From Guptibacillus hwajinpoensis (lineage in GTDB: Bacteria > Bacillota > Bacilli > Bacillales > Guptibacillaceae): 64,000 nucleotides of DNA. Location of the stretch: assembly GCF_029277305.1 (NCBI RefSeq), contig NZ_CP119526.1; one strand, written 5' to 3'. Below, one piece after another: positions 33,148 through 41,577 of the stretch (position 1 is the first letter of the stretch; the number at the start of each line of letters is the position of its first letter). A program made the position numbers and the translations under genes. The notes under the pieces were generated by a model. That model saw only the letters and a list, made by a program, of their open reading frames with translations. It was not told the DNA's origin and ran no database searches.

Positions 33148-34650
33148 ATGAAAAAATATGGGATACCAATTCTAACTGCTTTCGTTATCTTATTACTCAT
33201 CTTTCTTCATCAGCTATCAATACTTCAAGAGAAGCCTGATGAAGGATGGAGTCGAACGGTTGATCTTAATGTTTCAGCTCAGGACAGCCAAGTGTTTACA
33301 AAGAACGAGAGTGATGAGACGGAACTTTACTTTAGTGGCGATCCAGTGCGTAAAGTAACCGTTAACGAACAATTAGATGTTGAAACGGAGGATATGAATT
33401 ACGCCATTCCGGAAGGCTACTCTTTCTATGTGGATGATCAGCAAGCCATCTACAAGAAGAGCGATGCGCTCGTATACTCTACTAATGGTAAAGAGAAAAC
33501 AATTGCTGAGAACATCGAAGGTCTACATGCATCTGACAATGGCATTGTTGCCTGGTCACGTCACCAGCTAAATTTCGTTACACCTGAAGGTACAATTGAA
33601 TCAGCAACAACCGTATCACCTTACATAAAAAATGCCGTTGTAACAGAAGATGGAAAAGCTCTACTCTATGTTCAAACAGATGCCATGAATCAATTTTACA
33701 CCCTTGAGCAGGGTAGTGAGCCTGAAATGATTTATGAAACGGCTCTCTCCTCAGGAGAACTATTTAGTAACCTTCAAGCGATTTCCACAGATAATGGCTT
33801 AGTATTTACCTATACGGCTTTCGCTTCAAGGCAAGGAACAAGAATTGTTGACACGTATTACGGAGAAAGCGCTAATGGAGAAGCAGCTGAGGTTAATCTT
33901 CTTAAAATCGCTAATGGAGAAACTGGATCTGAAATTACGAGACCTAACTATTTCTCATTAAATGAGATAAATGGCGAGCCCCATCTGTTGTTCAGTGCTA
34001 ATGGTGCCATTTCACCAAAACGAGAAGTCATTAGTATTTACGAAGCCACTCAAAAGAACGATAAATGGGTTGCGTCACGAAGAAGTACGAGCGAGGAACT
34101 TTCCATTCGCCCAATATCTGTATCCGGAAATTCAGTCATCTGGATGGATAAAGAAAAAAGCGGTTTTGTGTTACACGGATCGAGCACTTCACAGGAGGTT
34201 GTCGAGAGTAGTAATGCAACAAGTGGAGAGGACTTAAAGATCGCCCTCTTTTATACCTTCACAGCTGTCGTTGGGATGTTCGCAATGCTCGCTTTCTCAT
34301 TCGGATTCCTAATTCTTCCAGCAGTTGGTTTAATGTATTTGTATTTTGCCAATACAACAGCCATTGAACAGGACAAGAAGTGGGTGGAATGGACCATTGT
34401 ACTGTTATGTGTAGCATCTCAAATGATATTTCTTCCTTCAATACTTGATGGACCATTTCAGTACCTTGCTCCTACCTATCTTACGTTTCCAGGAGCTGCT
34501 TTCATCTGGCCTATTATTATCTTCCTTATTTCCTTTTCAATTAGTCGTCTTGGACAAGATCAGGAATGGACGATTCTTCAACGAACCTCTTACCAACTTG
34601 GACTTAATCTCGGAATTTTAATCTTCCTTTTAGGACCATATATTTTGTAA
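33148..34650 (+). CDS. Large membrane protein with extracytoplasmic sensor-like domain, unknown function
   Basis: A 500-residue protein. An N-terminal hydrophobic anchor (residues about 4-24) is followed by ~345 polar, beta-rich residues with repeated short blades of the kind seen in propeller-like domains (VYSTNGKEKTI, LNFVTPEGTIES, LLYVQTD). Four to five TM helices form the C-terminal ~140 residues. I do not recognise a named family. ATG 33148 is six bases from AAGGGGG; ATG 33145 is also possible. It is monocistronic with a sigma-A-type promoter and a strong terminator. A surface sensor or envelope function is conceivable but not shown. Confidence 0.75.
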   Translation: MKKYGIPILTAFVILLLIFLHQLSILQEKPDEGWSRTVDLNVSAQDSQVFTKNESDETELYFSGDPVRKVTVNEQLDVETEDMNYAIPEGYSFYVDDQQAIYKKSDALVYSTNGKEKTIAENIEGLHASDNGIVAWSRHQLNFVTPEGTIESATTVSPYIKNAVVTEDGKALLYVQTDAMNQFYTLEQGSEPEMIYETALSSGELFSNLQAISTDNGLVFTYTAFASRQGTRIVDTYYGESANGEAAEVNLLKIANGETGSEITRPNYFSLNEINGEPHLLFSANGAISPKREVISIYEATQKNDKWVASRRSTSEELSIRPISVSGNSVIWMDKEKSGFVLHGSSTSQEVVESSNATSGEDLKIALFYTFTAVVGMFAMLAFSFGFLILPAVGLMYLYFANTTAIEQDKKWVEWTIVLLCVASQMIFLPSILDGPFQYLAPTYLTFPGAAFIWPIIIFLISFSISRLGQDQEWTILQRTSYQLGLNLGILIFLLGPYIL

Positions 34651-34652
34651 CT

Positions 34653-34690
34653 AAAAAAGCATGCTCAGGATTCCTGAGCATGCTTTTTTT
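34653..34690. terminator. Bidirectional terminator between the 33148 gene and proC
   Basis: AAAAAAGCATGCTCAGGA pairs perfectly with TCCTGAGCATGCTTTTTT. Confidence 0.93.
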
Positions 34691-35483
34691 ATTTGGCCTG
34701 TTCTGCTGCTTTGGCATTAACAGCAAGCACAGCTTGATGTAGAAGATCACTAAAGTTTCCATTCTCTAGAACCTCAAGCCCCGCCGCAGTTGCTCCACCA
34801 GGCGTTGTCACTTGATCTCGTAAATCACCAGCTTCACGCCCATCTTTTAACATCGAAGCAGATCCATAAATCATCTGTACGACAAGCTTCCTAGCCACAT
34901 CTGTTGACAAGCCGTAAGATTTTGCTGTTATTTCAAGTGACTCAGCCATATGATAAACAAAAGCAGGAGCGCTTCCCGTCACAGCAGTTAAATGATGGAT
35001 TTGCTCTTCTGTTAACTCAGTCGATTCTCCTATTGCATAAAGAATCGTCTGCAACACTTCTCGATGCTCTGATAAGACATGCTTCCCGCATGCAAATAAA
35101 GACATGGATTCACCGATATCAGCTGCTGTATTTGGCATAATCCAGGCTGTTGGTCGGTTTGGAAGAGCTTCTTCAAGAACAGACGGTCCGATTCCCGCTG
35201 CAACTGTTATAATAAACTGATTGTCTACTTTATTAGCAAGCTCAGCAAGAACTGCAGGGTGAGCTGAAGGAGGCATTGCAAGAATGATCACCTCATGGTC
35301 TGAAATAACTTCTTGCCACGAAGCTGTTTCAACTTCATATGTATCTTTTAACTGTTCCAAACGTTCTTGATCTGATTGATTTGAAATCGTAATTGTACCG
35401 ATTGTGTTTGGCTGTTTAAGACCAGCAAAAATAGCTTCTGCCATTCGACCAGCACCTATAAACAGGATATTCGGTTTATTCAT
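34689..35483 (-). CDS. proC: Pyrroline-5-carboxylate reductase
   Basis: This enzyme reduces pyrroline-5-carboxylate to proline with NAD(P)H, the last step of proline synthesis. The N-terminal Rossmann motif is FIGAGRMAEAI; the P5CR signature appears as the C-terminal DQVTTPGGATAAGLEVLE segment, with TGSAPAFVYHMAES before it. ATG 35483 lies ten bases after GGAG; ATG 35489 is an alternative. proB and proA are 14 kb downstream. Bacilli often carry several paralogues, so it may be one of a set. Confidence 0.93.
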   Translation of the reverse strand: MNKPNILFIGAGRMAEAIFAGLKQPNTIGTITISNQSDQERLEQLKDTYEVETASWQEVISDHEVIILAMPPSAHPAVLAELANKVDNQFIITVAAGIGPSVLEEALPNRPTAWIMPNTAADIGESMSLFACGKHVLSEHREVLQTILYAIGESTELTEEQIHHLTAVTGSAPAFVYHMAESLEITAKSYGLSTDVARKLVVQMIYGSASMLKDGREAGDLRDQVTTPGGATAAGLEVLENGNFSDLLHQAVLAVNAKAAEQAK

Positions 35484-35555
35484 ATGCATCTCTCTCCTTC
35501 CTTTTTCCTTATTAACTATATCAAACGAAGCAAGATAAGAGCTAATGTGTAGGTT

Positions 35556-35623
35556 GGACAATATAACAGAGTTTTAGCTAATATATTGGATTTTTGGACA
35601 ATAAAAATCGATTTCGGACAATA
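35556..35623. repeat. Three spaced GGACAATA motifs upstream of proC
   Basis: GGACAATA occurs at 35556, 35596 and 35616, spaced 40 and 20 bp, in AT-rich DNA between proC and the family 2 hairpin element. The meaning is unknown; eroded repeat or binding sites are possible. Confidence 0.4.
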
Positions 35624-35636
35624 AATGGATTTTTTG

Positions 35637-35830
35637 GCTATGTTAGCTCATATTGTTGATTTCTCGATTTTTGGCTCATTCGAGTGAAACCTCAGTTTCA
35701 CTCGCCTTTCAGCTCTGCTGAAAGGTCGCCCTGTGGTGACCAATCGTCTGAGCAAATGAATTTGCTCGAAGCGATTGGTCACCACAGGGCGTAAATGAGC
35801 CAAAAATCAACACTGTTCATTAACATAGCT
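35637..35830. repeat. Dispersed long-hairpin element, family 2, copy A
   Basis: About 194 bp. Outer arms GGCTATGTTAGCTCAT and its near-complement ending AACATAGC; next arms GATTTTTGGCTCATT and AATGAGCCAAAAATC. Inside are smaller nested hairpins: GAGTGAAAC/GTTTCACTC, CTTTCAG/CTGAAAG, and CGCCCTGTGGTGACCAATCG with its complement around AATGAATT. No coding potential. It lies between proC and the CapA-like gene. Confidence 0.88.
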
Positions 35831-35861
35831 TAATTCTTTTTAAAGAGGAATATCCTTGATT

Positions 35862-35890
35862 TTGTCGAAACTTAAGTTTGTACATACTAA
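35862..35890 (+). promoter_or_regulatory. Candidate promoter with Spo0A-like box for the CapA-like gene
   Basis: TTGTCG (35862-35867), 17 bp, TACTAA (35885-35890). The -35 region lies inside TTTTGTCGAAA, an exact match to the Spo0A box TTTGTCRAA, which would place Spo0A over the -35. Confidence 0.45.
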
Positions 35891-35919
35891 TACTCAATGA
35901 ATGAATATAGGAGAATTAC

Positions 35920-37053
35920 ATGAAAAAAATAACAATTGGAATACTTATCATGCTTGTTATCGCCGTTGCAGCTTTATTGCTACAAGGGGAAGACGAATAT
36001 TCTGCTGAGAGAAAATCTTTAGACCTTTCTACTTATAACACGGACATCTCCCCTGCTAAAAGCAACCAACCTCTTACAACTTCGTCGATCACTCTTGCTG
36101 CAGTTGGAGATATTCTTATCCATGATCGCGTCTATGAGAAAGCCGTTGAAGGGAACAGCTATAACTTCAATCCAATGCTCTCAAAAGTACAAAAGCAGTT
36201 ACAAGATGCAGATATAACTTTTGCTAATCAGGAAACGGTCATTGGTGGAACTTCTATTGGTTTATCTTCCTATCCTTCCTTTAATAGTCCTACGGAGGTT
36301 GGGGACGCCCTAAAGTCATCAGGCGTCGATATTGTTTCAATGGCGAACAACCACACGCTTGATCGAGGAGAAAAAGCGATTCAAAATGCAATTAAACACT
36401 GGAACAAAATTGGAATTCTCTATACTGGAAGCTATCTTTCAGAAAAAGATCGTAAAGAAATTCGCACCATAGAGCAGAATGGTATCTCTGTTGCCTTTCT
36501 TGCTTACACTTATGGAACGAACGGGATTCGGCCTCCGTCAGGAAAACCCTATCTCGTTAACTACATAGATCGAGAGTTAATAAAGAATGACATTCTAGCA
36601 GCTAAAAAAGAAGCGGATGCGGTAGTTGTTAGTATTCATTTCGGAAACGAATATGAGAGATACCCTAGTAACGATCAATTAGCTCTCTCATCGGATATAG
36701 CAGAAGCAGGCGCTGATCTTATTCTTGGGCATCATCCACACGTATTGCAACCACTAGAATGGATAGAAACTTCAGATGACCGTAAAGTACTTGTCGCTTA
36801 TTCACTCGGTAATTTCCTCTCAGGTCAACGGATGGATTATAAAGATATAGGTGGAATTCTGAAAGTGAACATTGTAAAGAAAGAATTCAGAGGAATTTCA
36901 ACGATTACTGTCACCTCTCCTTCGTTTACACCTACGTTTGTAGATAAGAATTACCACGTTAATCCATTGAGCGAAGTGAACTCCGAGTTATTAAACGAGA
37001 TCAATCAACATATGAAGCAGTGGATTCCTGATTTGAAAGTACCTAAAGCATAA
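35920..37053 (+). CDS. CapA-family (poly-gamma-glutamate synthesis type) membrane-anchored metallophosphatase
   Basis: An N-terminal hydrophobic anchor (residues ~4-22) is followed by a calcineurin-like metallophosphoesterase domain of the CapA/PgsA family. Metal-site motifs: AVGDILIHD, ANQETVIGG, MANNHTLDRG, VSIHFGNEY and LGHHPHVLQP, and then YSLGNFLSGQ. Length 377 is typical of CapA proteins. The other capsule genes (capBC/pgsBC) are absent here, so it is an orphan CapA protein; cell-surface polymer hydrolysis or synthesis is inferred only from the family. AGGAG precedes ATG. Confidence 0.87.
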   Translation: MKKITIGILIMLVIAVAALLLQGEDEYSAERKSLDLSTYNTDISPAKSNQPLTTSSITLAAVGDILIHDRVYEKAVEGNSYNFNPMLSKVQKQLQDADITFANQETVIGGTSIGLSSYPSFNSPTEVGDALKSSGVDIVSMANNHTLDRGEKAIQNAIKHWNKIGILYTGSYLSEKDRKEIRTIEQNGISVAFLAYTYGTNGIRPPSGKPYLVNYIDRELIKNDILAAKKEADAVVVSIHFGNEYERYPSNDQLALSSDIAEAGADLILGHHPHVLQPLEWIETSDDRKVLVAYSLGNFLSGQRMDYKDIGGILKVNIVKKEFRGISTITVTSPSFTPTFVDKNYHVNPLSEVNSELLNEINQHMKQWIPDLKVPKA

Positions 37054-37082
37054 GAAAAACCCGTGCATTGCACGGGTTTTCC
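37054..37082. terminator. Bidirectional terminator between the CapA-like and SDR genes
   Basis: AAAACCCGTGC pairs with GCACGGGTTTT around ATT. Confidence 0.92.
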
Positions 37083-37826
37083 TTATGCTAGCGTGTAACC
37101 ACCATCTATAACTAGATTGTGGCCGTTTATATAACTCGACTCATCACTTGCAAGGAAATACACAGCTTTCGCAACTTCTTCAGGTCTTCCGAATGATCCT
37201 CTTGGGTGCTGTTTATACGCTTTCTGAAAGTTTTCTTCAGATCCATAAAGCTTTTGAGCAAGAGGCGTATCGATTGGTCCAGGTGATATCGCATTAACAC
37301 GTATTTTGCGTTTGGCATATCGACCTGCCAATGATTTTGTCAGAGCAACTACACCTGCTTTTGCTGCACTATATGCTGGAAGAGCTGAAGGATATTTTAT
37401 CGTTCCAACAATCGCTGCATTGTTAATAATAGTAGACTCTTTTACAAAAAGTCTTTCAGCATGATTCACCATATAGTAAATGGATTTCAAATTAATATGA
37501 AATAGCCGATCCCAATCTTCGTCCGAAACGCGACTTAGCGGACCAATGCCAACATCTGCGACCCCTGCATTATTAAATAGTACATCCAATTTCTCATATG
37601 TTTCTTTAAATTCTTCAAAGAACTTCTTTACTTCGGACTCTTTTCCTACATCTACTTGATAGAAATCAATAGATCCCGCGAGTGATTCCCCTTTATGTTC
37701 TAGCGCTTCGCCACGCTCTTTAGAACGTCCAATCCCAACAACCTGTGCTCCTTTTTCTGCAAAATTAAGGGCTGCTGCCTCTCCTATTCCTGACGTTGCA
37801 CCTGTTACAATAACAACTTTGCTCAT
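37083..37826 (-). CDS. Short-chain dehydrogenase/reductase (FabG/glucose-dehydrogenase-like)
   Basis: A 247-residue classical SDR. The coenzyme motif TGATSGIGEAA is at the N-terminus, NNAGVADVG follows, and the catalytic YSAAK is near residue 153 (YxxxK), with the C-terminal INGHNLVIDGGYTLA typical of this class. It would oxidise or reduce a hydroxy/keto substrate with NAD(P)H. No pathway context: its neighbours are an amidase and the CapA-like gene. The substrate is unknown. Confidence 0.88.
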   Translation of the reverse strand: MSKVVIVTGATSGIGEAAALNFAEKGAQVVGIGRSKERGEALEHKGESLAGSIDFYQVDVGKESEVKKFFEEFKETYEKLDVLFNNAGVADVGIGPLSRVSDEDWDRLFHINLKSIYYMVNHAERLFVKESTIINNAAIVGTIKYPSALPAYSAAKAGVVALTKSLAGRYAKRKIRVNAISPGPIDTPLAQKLYGSEENFQKAYKQHPRGSFGRPEEVAKAVYFLASDESSYINGHNLVIDGGYTLA

Positions 37827-37911
37827 CTAGACCATCCTCTCGACTTTGCTACTTCAAGCGTAACGGAAGTAGAGAGTTTGCACTATTTTCAATCTGTTTT
37901 CGATGTGCTTG

Positions 37912-38916
37912 CTAGAAGAGCATATTCCACGTTGCAGGCCCAACGATTCCATCTACGGAAAGTCCCTTCCTTGCTTGATACCTTTTAACTGCACTCTCCG
38001 TGTTGGGACCAAAAATCCCGTCTGGTTTAACATTAACAGCTCGTTGGATCGCCTCTACATCTTTTCCTCTATCTCCAATCATCACGTAACTACCCGGATA
38101 AGGACGAACGGGCGTTGAAGAATTGAATTGTCCTTTACGAACGCGTTTTAGAGCTGCAATGGTTTTAGGTCCAACGATTCCATCCTCAATTAGTCCCGAC
38201 AACCTCTGGAATTTCTGAACTGCTTCAAGTGTTTCTTTACCGAACACTCCGTCGGCTCCGTATTCACGAAGATCCATTCCTGCACGGATAAGAAGCTCTT
38301 GAATCTTTTCTACTGCAGCACCTCGATCACCATAAGTTACAAGTAGTGTGCTGTTCGTAGATCTCACTTTTTCATCTGAACTCGTTGTTCGAAACGTCTT
38401 CCATTCTTCTACCACGTCTTCAATAAAGGCTCCCCACGTTATACCATAGCGATTTAACGCATTTTGAGGATCTGTTCTTCTCGTTGGATCAAGAGTTGAA
38501 TGAGCTACAATATCTGATTGTGGGTCAAGATTGAATTTGTCACACAAATAAGCATGATACCAAACGTAGCGTTTATACGCTTCTGAAAATGAAATACTAC
38601 CTCCCCAGCATAATTCAACACCAATTGCCTTATCATTCGCATCACCATCAAATAGAATGTTGTCCATTGTCGAGACATACCTGACATGCCAAGCTTTTTC
38701 GGTAAGTGGGATGATTTCAAGGATGACTGAATCATCGATGAAGGTATGCGCTGAAGCAGAGACAACATTCTTTGCAAAGTACGCACGGTTTACATATGCA
38801 CTCGATCCCGGGTTACCAGTGTCATGCGCTACAATAAATGTGATCCCGTCATTTTTTTCTTTTGGTCTTGATTTTCCTTTTCCTATATAATCTCTCGTTA
38901 TTCCATAATTGGCCAT
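37912..38916 (-). CDS. N-acetylmuramoyl-L-alanine amidase with two peptidoglycan-binding domains
   Basis: Residues ~20-165 form an amidase_2 (T7-lysozyme-like) zinc domain (IVAHDTG, SAHTFIDD, VAHSTLDPTRRTDP). Two PG_binding_1 domains follow at about 195-260 and 280-334, each with the D-G-(I/V)-(F/V)-G pattern. No signal peptide is seen, as in prophage-type autolysins XlyA/XlyB, so it may be released by lysis or a non-classical route. No phage genes flank it. AGGAGGTAATAGG precedes ATG. Confidence 0.88.
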   Translation of the reverse strand: MANYGITRDYIGKGKSRPKEKNDGITFIVAHDTGNPGSSAYVNRAYFAKNVVSASAHTFIDDSVILEIIPLTEKAWHVRYVSTMDNILFDGDANDKAIGVELCWGGSISFSEAYKRYVWYHAYLCDKFNLDPQSDIVAHSTLDPTRRTDPQNALNRYGITWGAFIEDVVEEWKTFRTTSSDEKVRSTNSTLLVTYGDRGAAVEKIQELLIRAGMDLREYGADGVFGKETLEAVQKFQRLSGLIEDGIVGPKTIAALKRVRKGQFNSSTPVRPYPGSYVMIGDRGKDVEAIQRAVNVKPDGIFGPNTESAVKRYQARKGLSVDGIVGPATWNMLF

Positions 38917-39128
38917 ATCCTATTACCTCCTGAATTTATCCTCCTCCGCTCTTTATTACCATCATATGTAAAAAAACAGCTTGTGCTATTACATAATGAA
39001 TGTGATCGTACGAAAACGGGCGAAACCATTATTACTATCCAAAACTCACTTGCTTATTGATCCGAAATATTTTCTTCTCATTCATAATAATGAGCTCTTA
39101 TTGTAAGAATAACGATGAGGTGAATGTG

Positions 39129-39587
39129 ATGAATCGAGGAATTGGGACAGCGATCTCTGCAATCTTGCTAGCACAGGGCCTAAAGATTGCGACGTATAAG
39201 GTTACAAAAGGGAAATGGGACTGGAAACCATTCTTCCAGACGGGTGGAATGCCTAGTTCCCACTCTGCTGGTGTCTCGGCACTTGCAACATATACAGCGT
39301 TAGAAACAGGCAAACATTCAGTTGAGACGGCACTAGCTGTCGTATTTGGTGTAATTGTCATGTATGACGCTCAGGGAATCAGAAGACATACTGGGGAAAT
39401 CGCGAGACTTGTGAATGATTTAGACGAAGACATAGAGTTATTATCAGGTCACTATCCTGATCTCTTTCATGCAAGAAGAGACGTTGAGCTTAACGAATTG
39501 CTTGGTCACCAGCCTGTCGAAGTTGGTGGAGGTGCCGCTCTCGGTATCGTACTAGGGTTGATCGGATACTTTTCAGGAAAAAAATAA
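39129..39587 (+). CDS. Divergent PAP2 family membrane protein (YuiD-like, DUF212)
   Basis: A 152-residue integral membrane protein. The conserved TGGMPSSHSAGVSAL, and MYDAQGIRRHTGEIA are the hallmarks of the divergent PAP2 (acid phosphatase/vanadium haloperoxidase-related) family that includes B. subtilis YuiD. ATG 39129 follows GAGGTGA; frame upstream to 39057 lacks a ribosome site. A lipid-phosphate phosphatase function is implied by the family but unproven for this branch. Confidence 0.9.
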   Translation: MNRGIGTAISAILLAQGLKIATYKVTKGKWDWKPFFQTGGMPSSHSAGVSALATYTALETGKHSVETALAVVFGVIVMYDAQGIRRHTGEIARLVNDLDEDIELLSGHYPDLFHARRDVELNELLGHQPVEVGGGAALGIVLGLIGYFSGKK

Positions 39588-39595
39588 CAACAATG

Positions 39596-39623
39596 TTGAC
39601 AATATAACTGAACCGTGTATAAT
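39596..39623 (+). promoter_or_regulatory. Near-consensus sigma-A promoter of an orphan transcription unit
   Basis: TTGACA (39596-39601), a 16-bp spacer and a perfect TATAAT (39618-39623), among the best sigma-A promoters in the window. No annotated gene lies directly downstream on this strand. Confidence 0.8.
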
Positions 39624-39706
39624 GTGTAGTTGGGGTATCAATAAACCCGATATTAACAACTAGCTCCTTTAGAATAAGGAGAACTAAAATTCATAACTGG
39701 AAAGGT

Positions 39707-39823
39707 ATGAACAGCATGATTCTAATTGGCTTGTATCAAGTTAATGGCCATACTACAATTGCTGTTGATCCTCCTCACTCACACTGGCGCGGCTTCGGAG
39801 CCGTAAGGATGGAAGAGAGGTAG
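39707..39823 (+). CDS. Possible 35-38 aa peptide inside the orphan transcript
   Basis: ATG 39707 or ATG 39716 opens a frame ending at TAG 39821 with MILIGLYQVNGHTTIAV, then DPPHSHWRGFGAVRMEER. GGAAAGG lies just before the first ATG and ten bases from the second. The frame overlaps RNA hairpins, so it may be accidental. I do not recognise the peptide. Confidence 0.35.
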   Translation: MNSMILIGLYQVNGHTTIAVDPPHSHWRGFGAVRMEER

Positions 39824-39922
39824 GGCTTTCGTTGTTTGAGAGATCAACAGATCTCTATGGTATGTTTACCGCGGCAATGAAGGAGTTACTGTTAATAACT
39901 AACGATCGTTATATATAAAACG

Positions 39923-39956
39923 AAGAAAGAGCGCATCCAAGCGATGCGCTCTTTGT
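39923..39956. terminator. Terminator hairpin shared by the orphan transcript and the 39976 gene
   Basis: AAAGAGCGCATC pairs perfectly with GATGCGCTCTTT. The minus side continues CTTCGTTTTAT and is the stronger terminator; the plus side has only TTTG. Confidence 0.7.
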
Positions 39957-39975
39957 CAATTTAAAAGGAATGTTC

Positions 39976-40209
39976 TTATTTATTCTGAGTCATGATAGTA
40001 GCAAGAACACTTCCGGTATAAAGAATAGATGATATAATGGCCGAAATTCCGAATGCACCCATAGCAAGGATCCACCTTAGTGGATAAGGCTCTTCAATCG
40101 TTGCATAATCTGGTAAGTTATTGCCAAGAGTGATTCCGATATAAAGAGCAGCAACAATCCCTGCTAGTAATGTATATACTGACATTTTTCTAAGTAAATA
40201 GCCGTTCAC
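39976..40209 (-). CDS. Small membrane protein, 77 aa, unknown
   Basis: Two hydrophobic helices (LLAGIVAALYIGITLG and ILAMGAFGISAIISSILYTG) flank a short polar loop. The start is GTG 40209, eight bases after a perfect AAGGAGG; frame continues to 40263 without a site. No family recognised. Convergent with the orphan transcript, divergent from the helicase gene. Confidence 0.7.
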   Translation of the reverse strand: MNGYLLRKMSVYTLLAGIVAALYIGITLGNNLPDYATIEEPYPLRWILAMGAFGISAIISSILYTGSVLATIMTQNK

Positions 40210-40349
40210 GATACCAACCTCCTTGTTTCGTTTATTCCCTTTCTCTTTTGAGCGAAACATCAACTCGTTTCATTATCTATCATCCGAACTAATGACTAAA
40301 CCGCATCTATGTTAAAATAAAATGCACATGATTAAAAAGGAGCAAACAT

Positions 40350-41489
40350 ATGAAAATGTTCGATCACCACCCATTTCTTTCAGAGAATTGGCAAGCTGCA
40401 GGATTTACTGATCTGTCACAAGTTCAGGAGAAAGCCATTCCTAGAATTATGGATGGAGAAGACCTTCTTGTTGAAGCGCCAACTGGAACTGGTAAAACAC
40501 TTGCTTACCTTCTACCAATTCTTCAAAAAATGGATCCTGAGAAAAACAAAACTCAAGCTATCATACTTGCCCCAACACGAGAGCTTGCTATGCAAGTCTT
40601 TGAAGTCTCACAAGGCTTCTTAAAAGGAAGCGGAATGACAGCTGCCTCACTTATTGGTGGTGCTGCTGTGAAACGTCAGCTAGAAAAGCTTAAAAAGCAC
40701 CCTCAACTAATTGTAGGCACGCCAAATCGTATCGCTGAATTAATTGATATGAAGAAGCTTAAAATGAACGAAGTGAAAACCATCGTTGCAGATGAAGCCG
40801 ATCAGGTTCTTCATCCTTCTACAATAGAAGATGTTTCCTACATTTGTCAGTCTGCGCTTCGCGACTGTCAGCTCCTTTTCTTTTCTGCTACGATTAGCGA
40901 TAAAGTTCTTGTTCAGGCAAAGAAACTTTCTGACGACCCGTCAGTTCTAAGCATAGCTGCTACAGACGATGAAAAGAAAGCAATTGATCACAGTTATTAC
41001 GTTACAAATCGACGAGAAAAGCCTGAACTTCTAAGAAAGCTCGCCCGCAAAGATGGCGTGAAAGCACTAGCATTCGTAAACAATAGTAACTACCTTTCAC
41101 GACTTAAAGATATACTTGCCACTAAGAAAATATCGTTCGATGTGTTAGATAGTTCGACGAATAAAACAGAACGTAAAAACGTGCTGAATCGTTTTCGTAA
41201 TGACCAAGTCCAGCTTCTGCTTACAACAGATCTTGCTGCTAGAGGTCTAGATATTGATAATATCACCCACGTTTTTCATTATGATCTGTCAGAAGATGCT
41301 AGAACTTATCTCCATCGTTCTGGTCGAACAGGTCGAATGGGCAAAGAAGGTTCAGTTGTGACACTCCTTCTTCCTGGAGAAGAAAAGTACTTGGAGAAAA
41401 TCACCCAAAAACTTGAGCTTGACCTAAAAAGAAACGTTGCACCAAAATCAGCTAACAAACCAAATAACAAGCGCGGGAAAAACAAATAA
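40350..41489 (+). CDS. yfmL: DEAD-box RNA helicase (YfmL-like)
   Basis: An ATP-dependent RNA helicase. Motifs: Q-motif (FTDLSQVQEKAIP), I APTGTGKT, Ia PTRELAMQ, II VADEADQV (DEAD), III FSATI, V TTDLAARGLDI and VI HRSGRTGRMG. The short 379-residue length with a brief basic C-terminus (NKPNNKRGKNK) fits B. subtilis YfmL, which takes part in 50S ribosome assembly and cold growth, rather than the longer CshA/DbpA. AAAAGGAG precedes ATG. Symbol assigned by length and pattern. Confidence 0.85.
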   Translation: MKMFDHHPFLSENWQAAGFTDLSQVQEKAIPRIMDGEDLLVEAPTGTGKTLAYLLPILQKMDPEKNKTQAIILAPTRELAMQVFEVSQGFLKGSGMTAASLIGGAAVKRQLEKLKKHPQLIVGTPNRIAELIDMKKLKMNEVKTIVADEADQVLHPSTIEDVSYICQSALRDCQLLFFSATISDKVLVQAKKLSDDPSVLSIAATDDEKKAIDHSYYVTNRREKPELLRKLARKDGVKALAFVNNSNYLSRLKDILATKKISFDVLDSSTNKTERKNVLNRFRNDQVQLLLTTDLAARGLDIDNITHVFHYDLSEDARTYLHRSGRTGRMGKEGSVVTLLLPGEEKYLEKITQKLELDLKRNVAPKSANKPNNKRGKNK

Positions 41490-41504
41490 TACACTATCCA
41501 AAAC

Positions 41505-41547
41505 AAAAAGCTGTTACTAGTCGACTGACTAGTAACAGCTTTTTTTC
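41505..41547. terminator. Bidirectional terminator between yfmL and spo0F
   Basis: AAAAAGCTGTTACTAGTC pairs perfectly with GACTAGTAACAGCTTTTT. Confidence 0.93.
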
Positions 41548-41577
41548 TACCTATTGTAATCTGAAGCGTTGTGAAAG

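Larger units (their letters stand above)
39630..39957 (+). ncRNA. Orphan structured RNA / short transcript of unknown class
   Basis: Transcription from the promoter at 39596 would give about 330 nt ending at the hairpin AAAGAGCGCATC/GATGCGCTCTTT (39926-39954). Local structures: TAGTTG/CAACTA enclosing GGG/CCC at 39628-39663, CTCCTT/AAGGAG at 39664-39681, a GGCT/AGCC stem with a UCGG-type loop near 39791-39802, GAGAGAT/AGATCTC near 39839-39856, and the palindrome AACGATCGTT. It matches no riboswitch or housekeeping RNA that I can recognise. A 38-codon frame lies inside. Confidence 0.5.

Noticed and set aside
37912..38916. Prophage remnant
   Set aside because: The amidase looks phage-like in layout but no holin, tail or integrase genes flank it.
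39596..39957. Known riboswitch or housekeeping RNA (6S, SRP, tmRNA, RNase P, T-box, TPP, SAM, ydaO)
   Set aside because: None of the conserved cores of these classes could be matched by eye.
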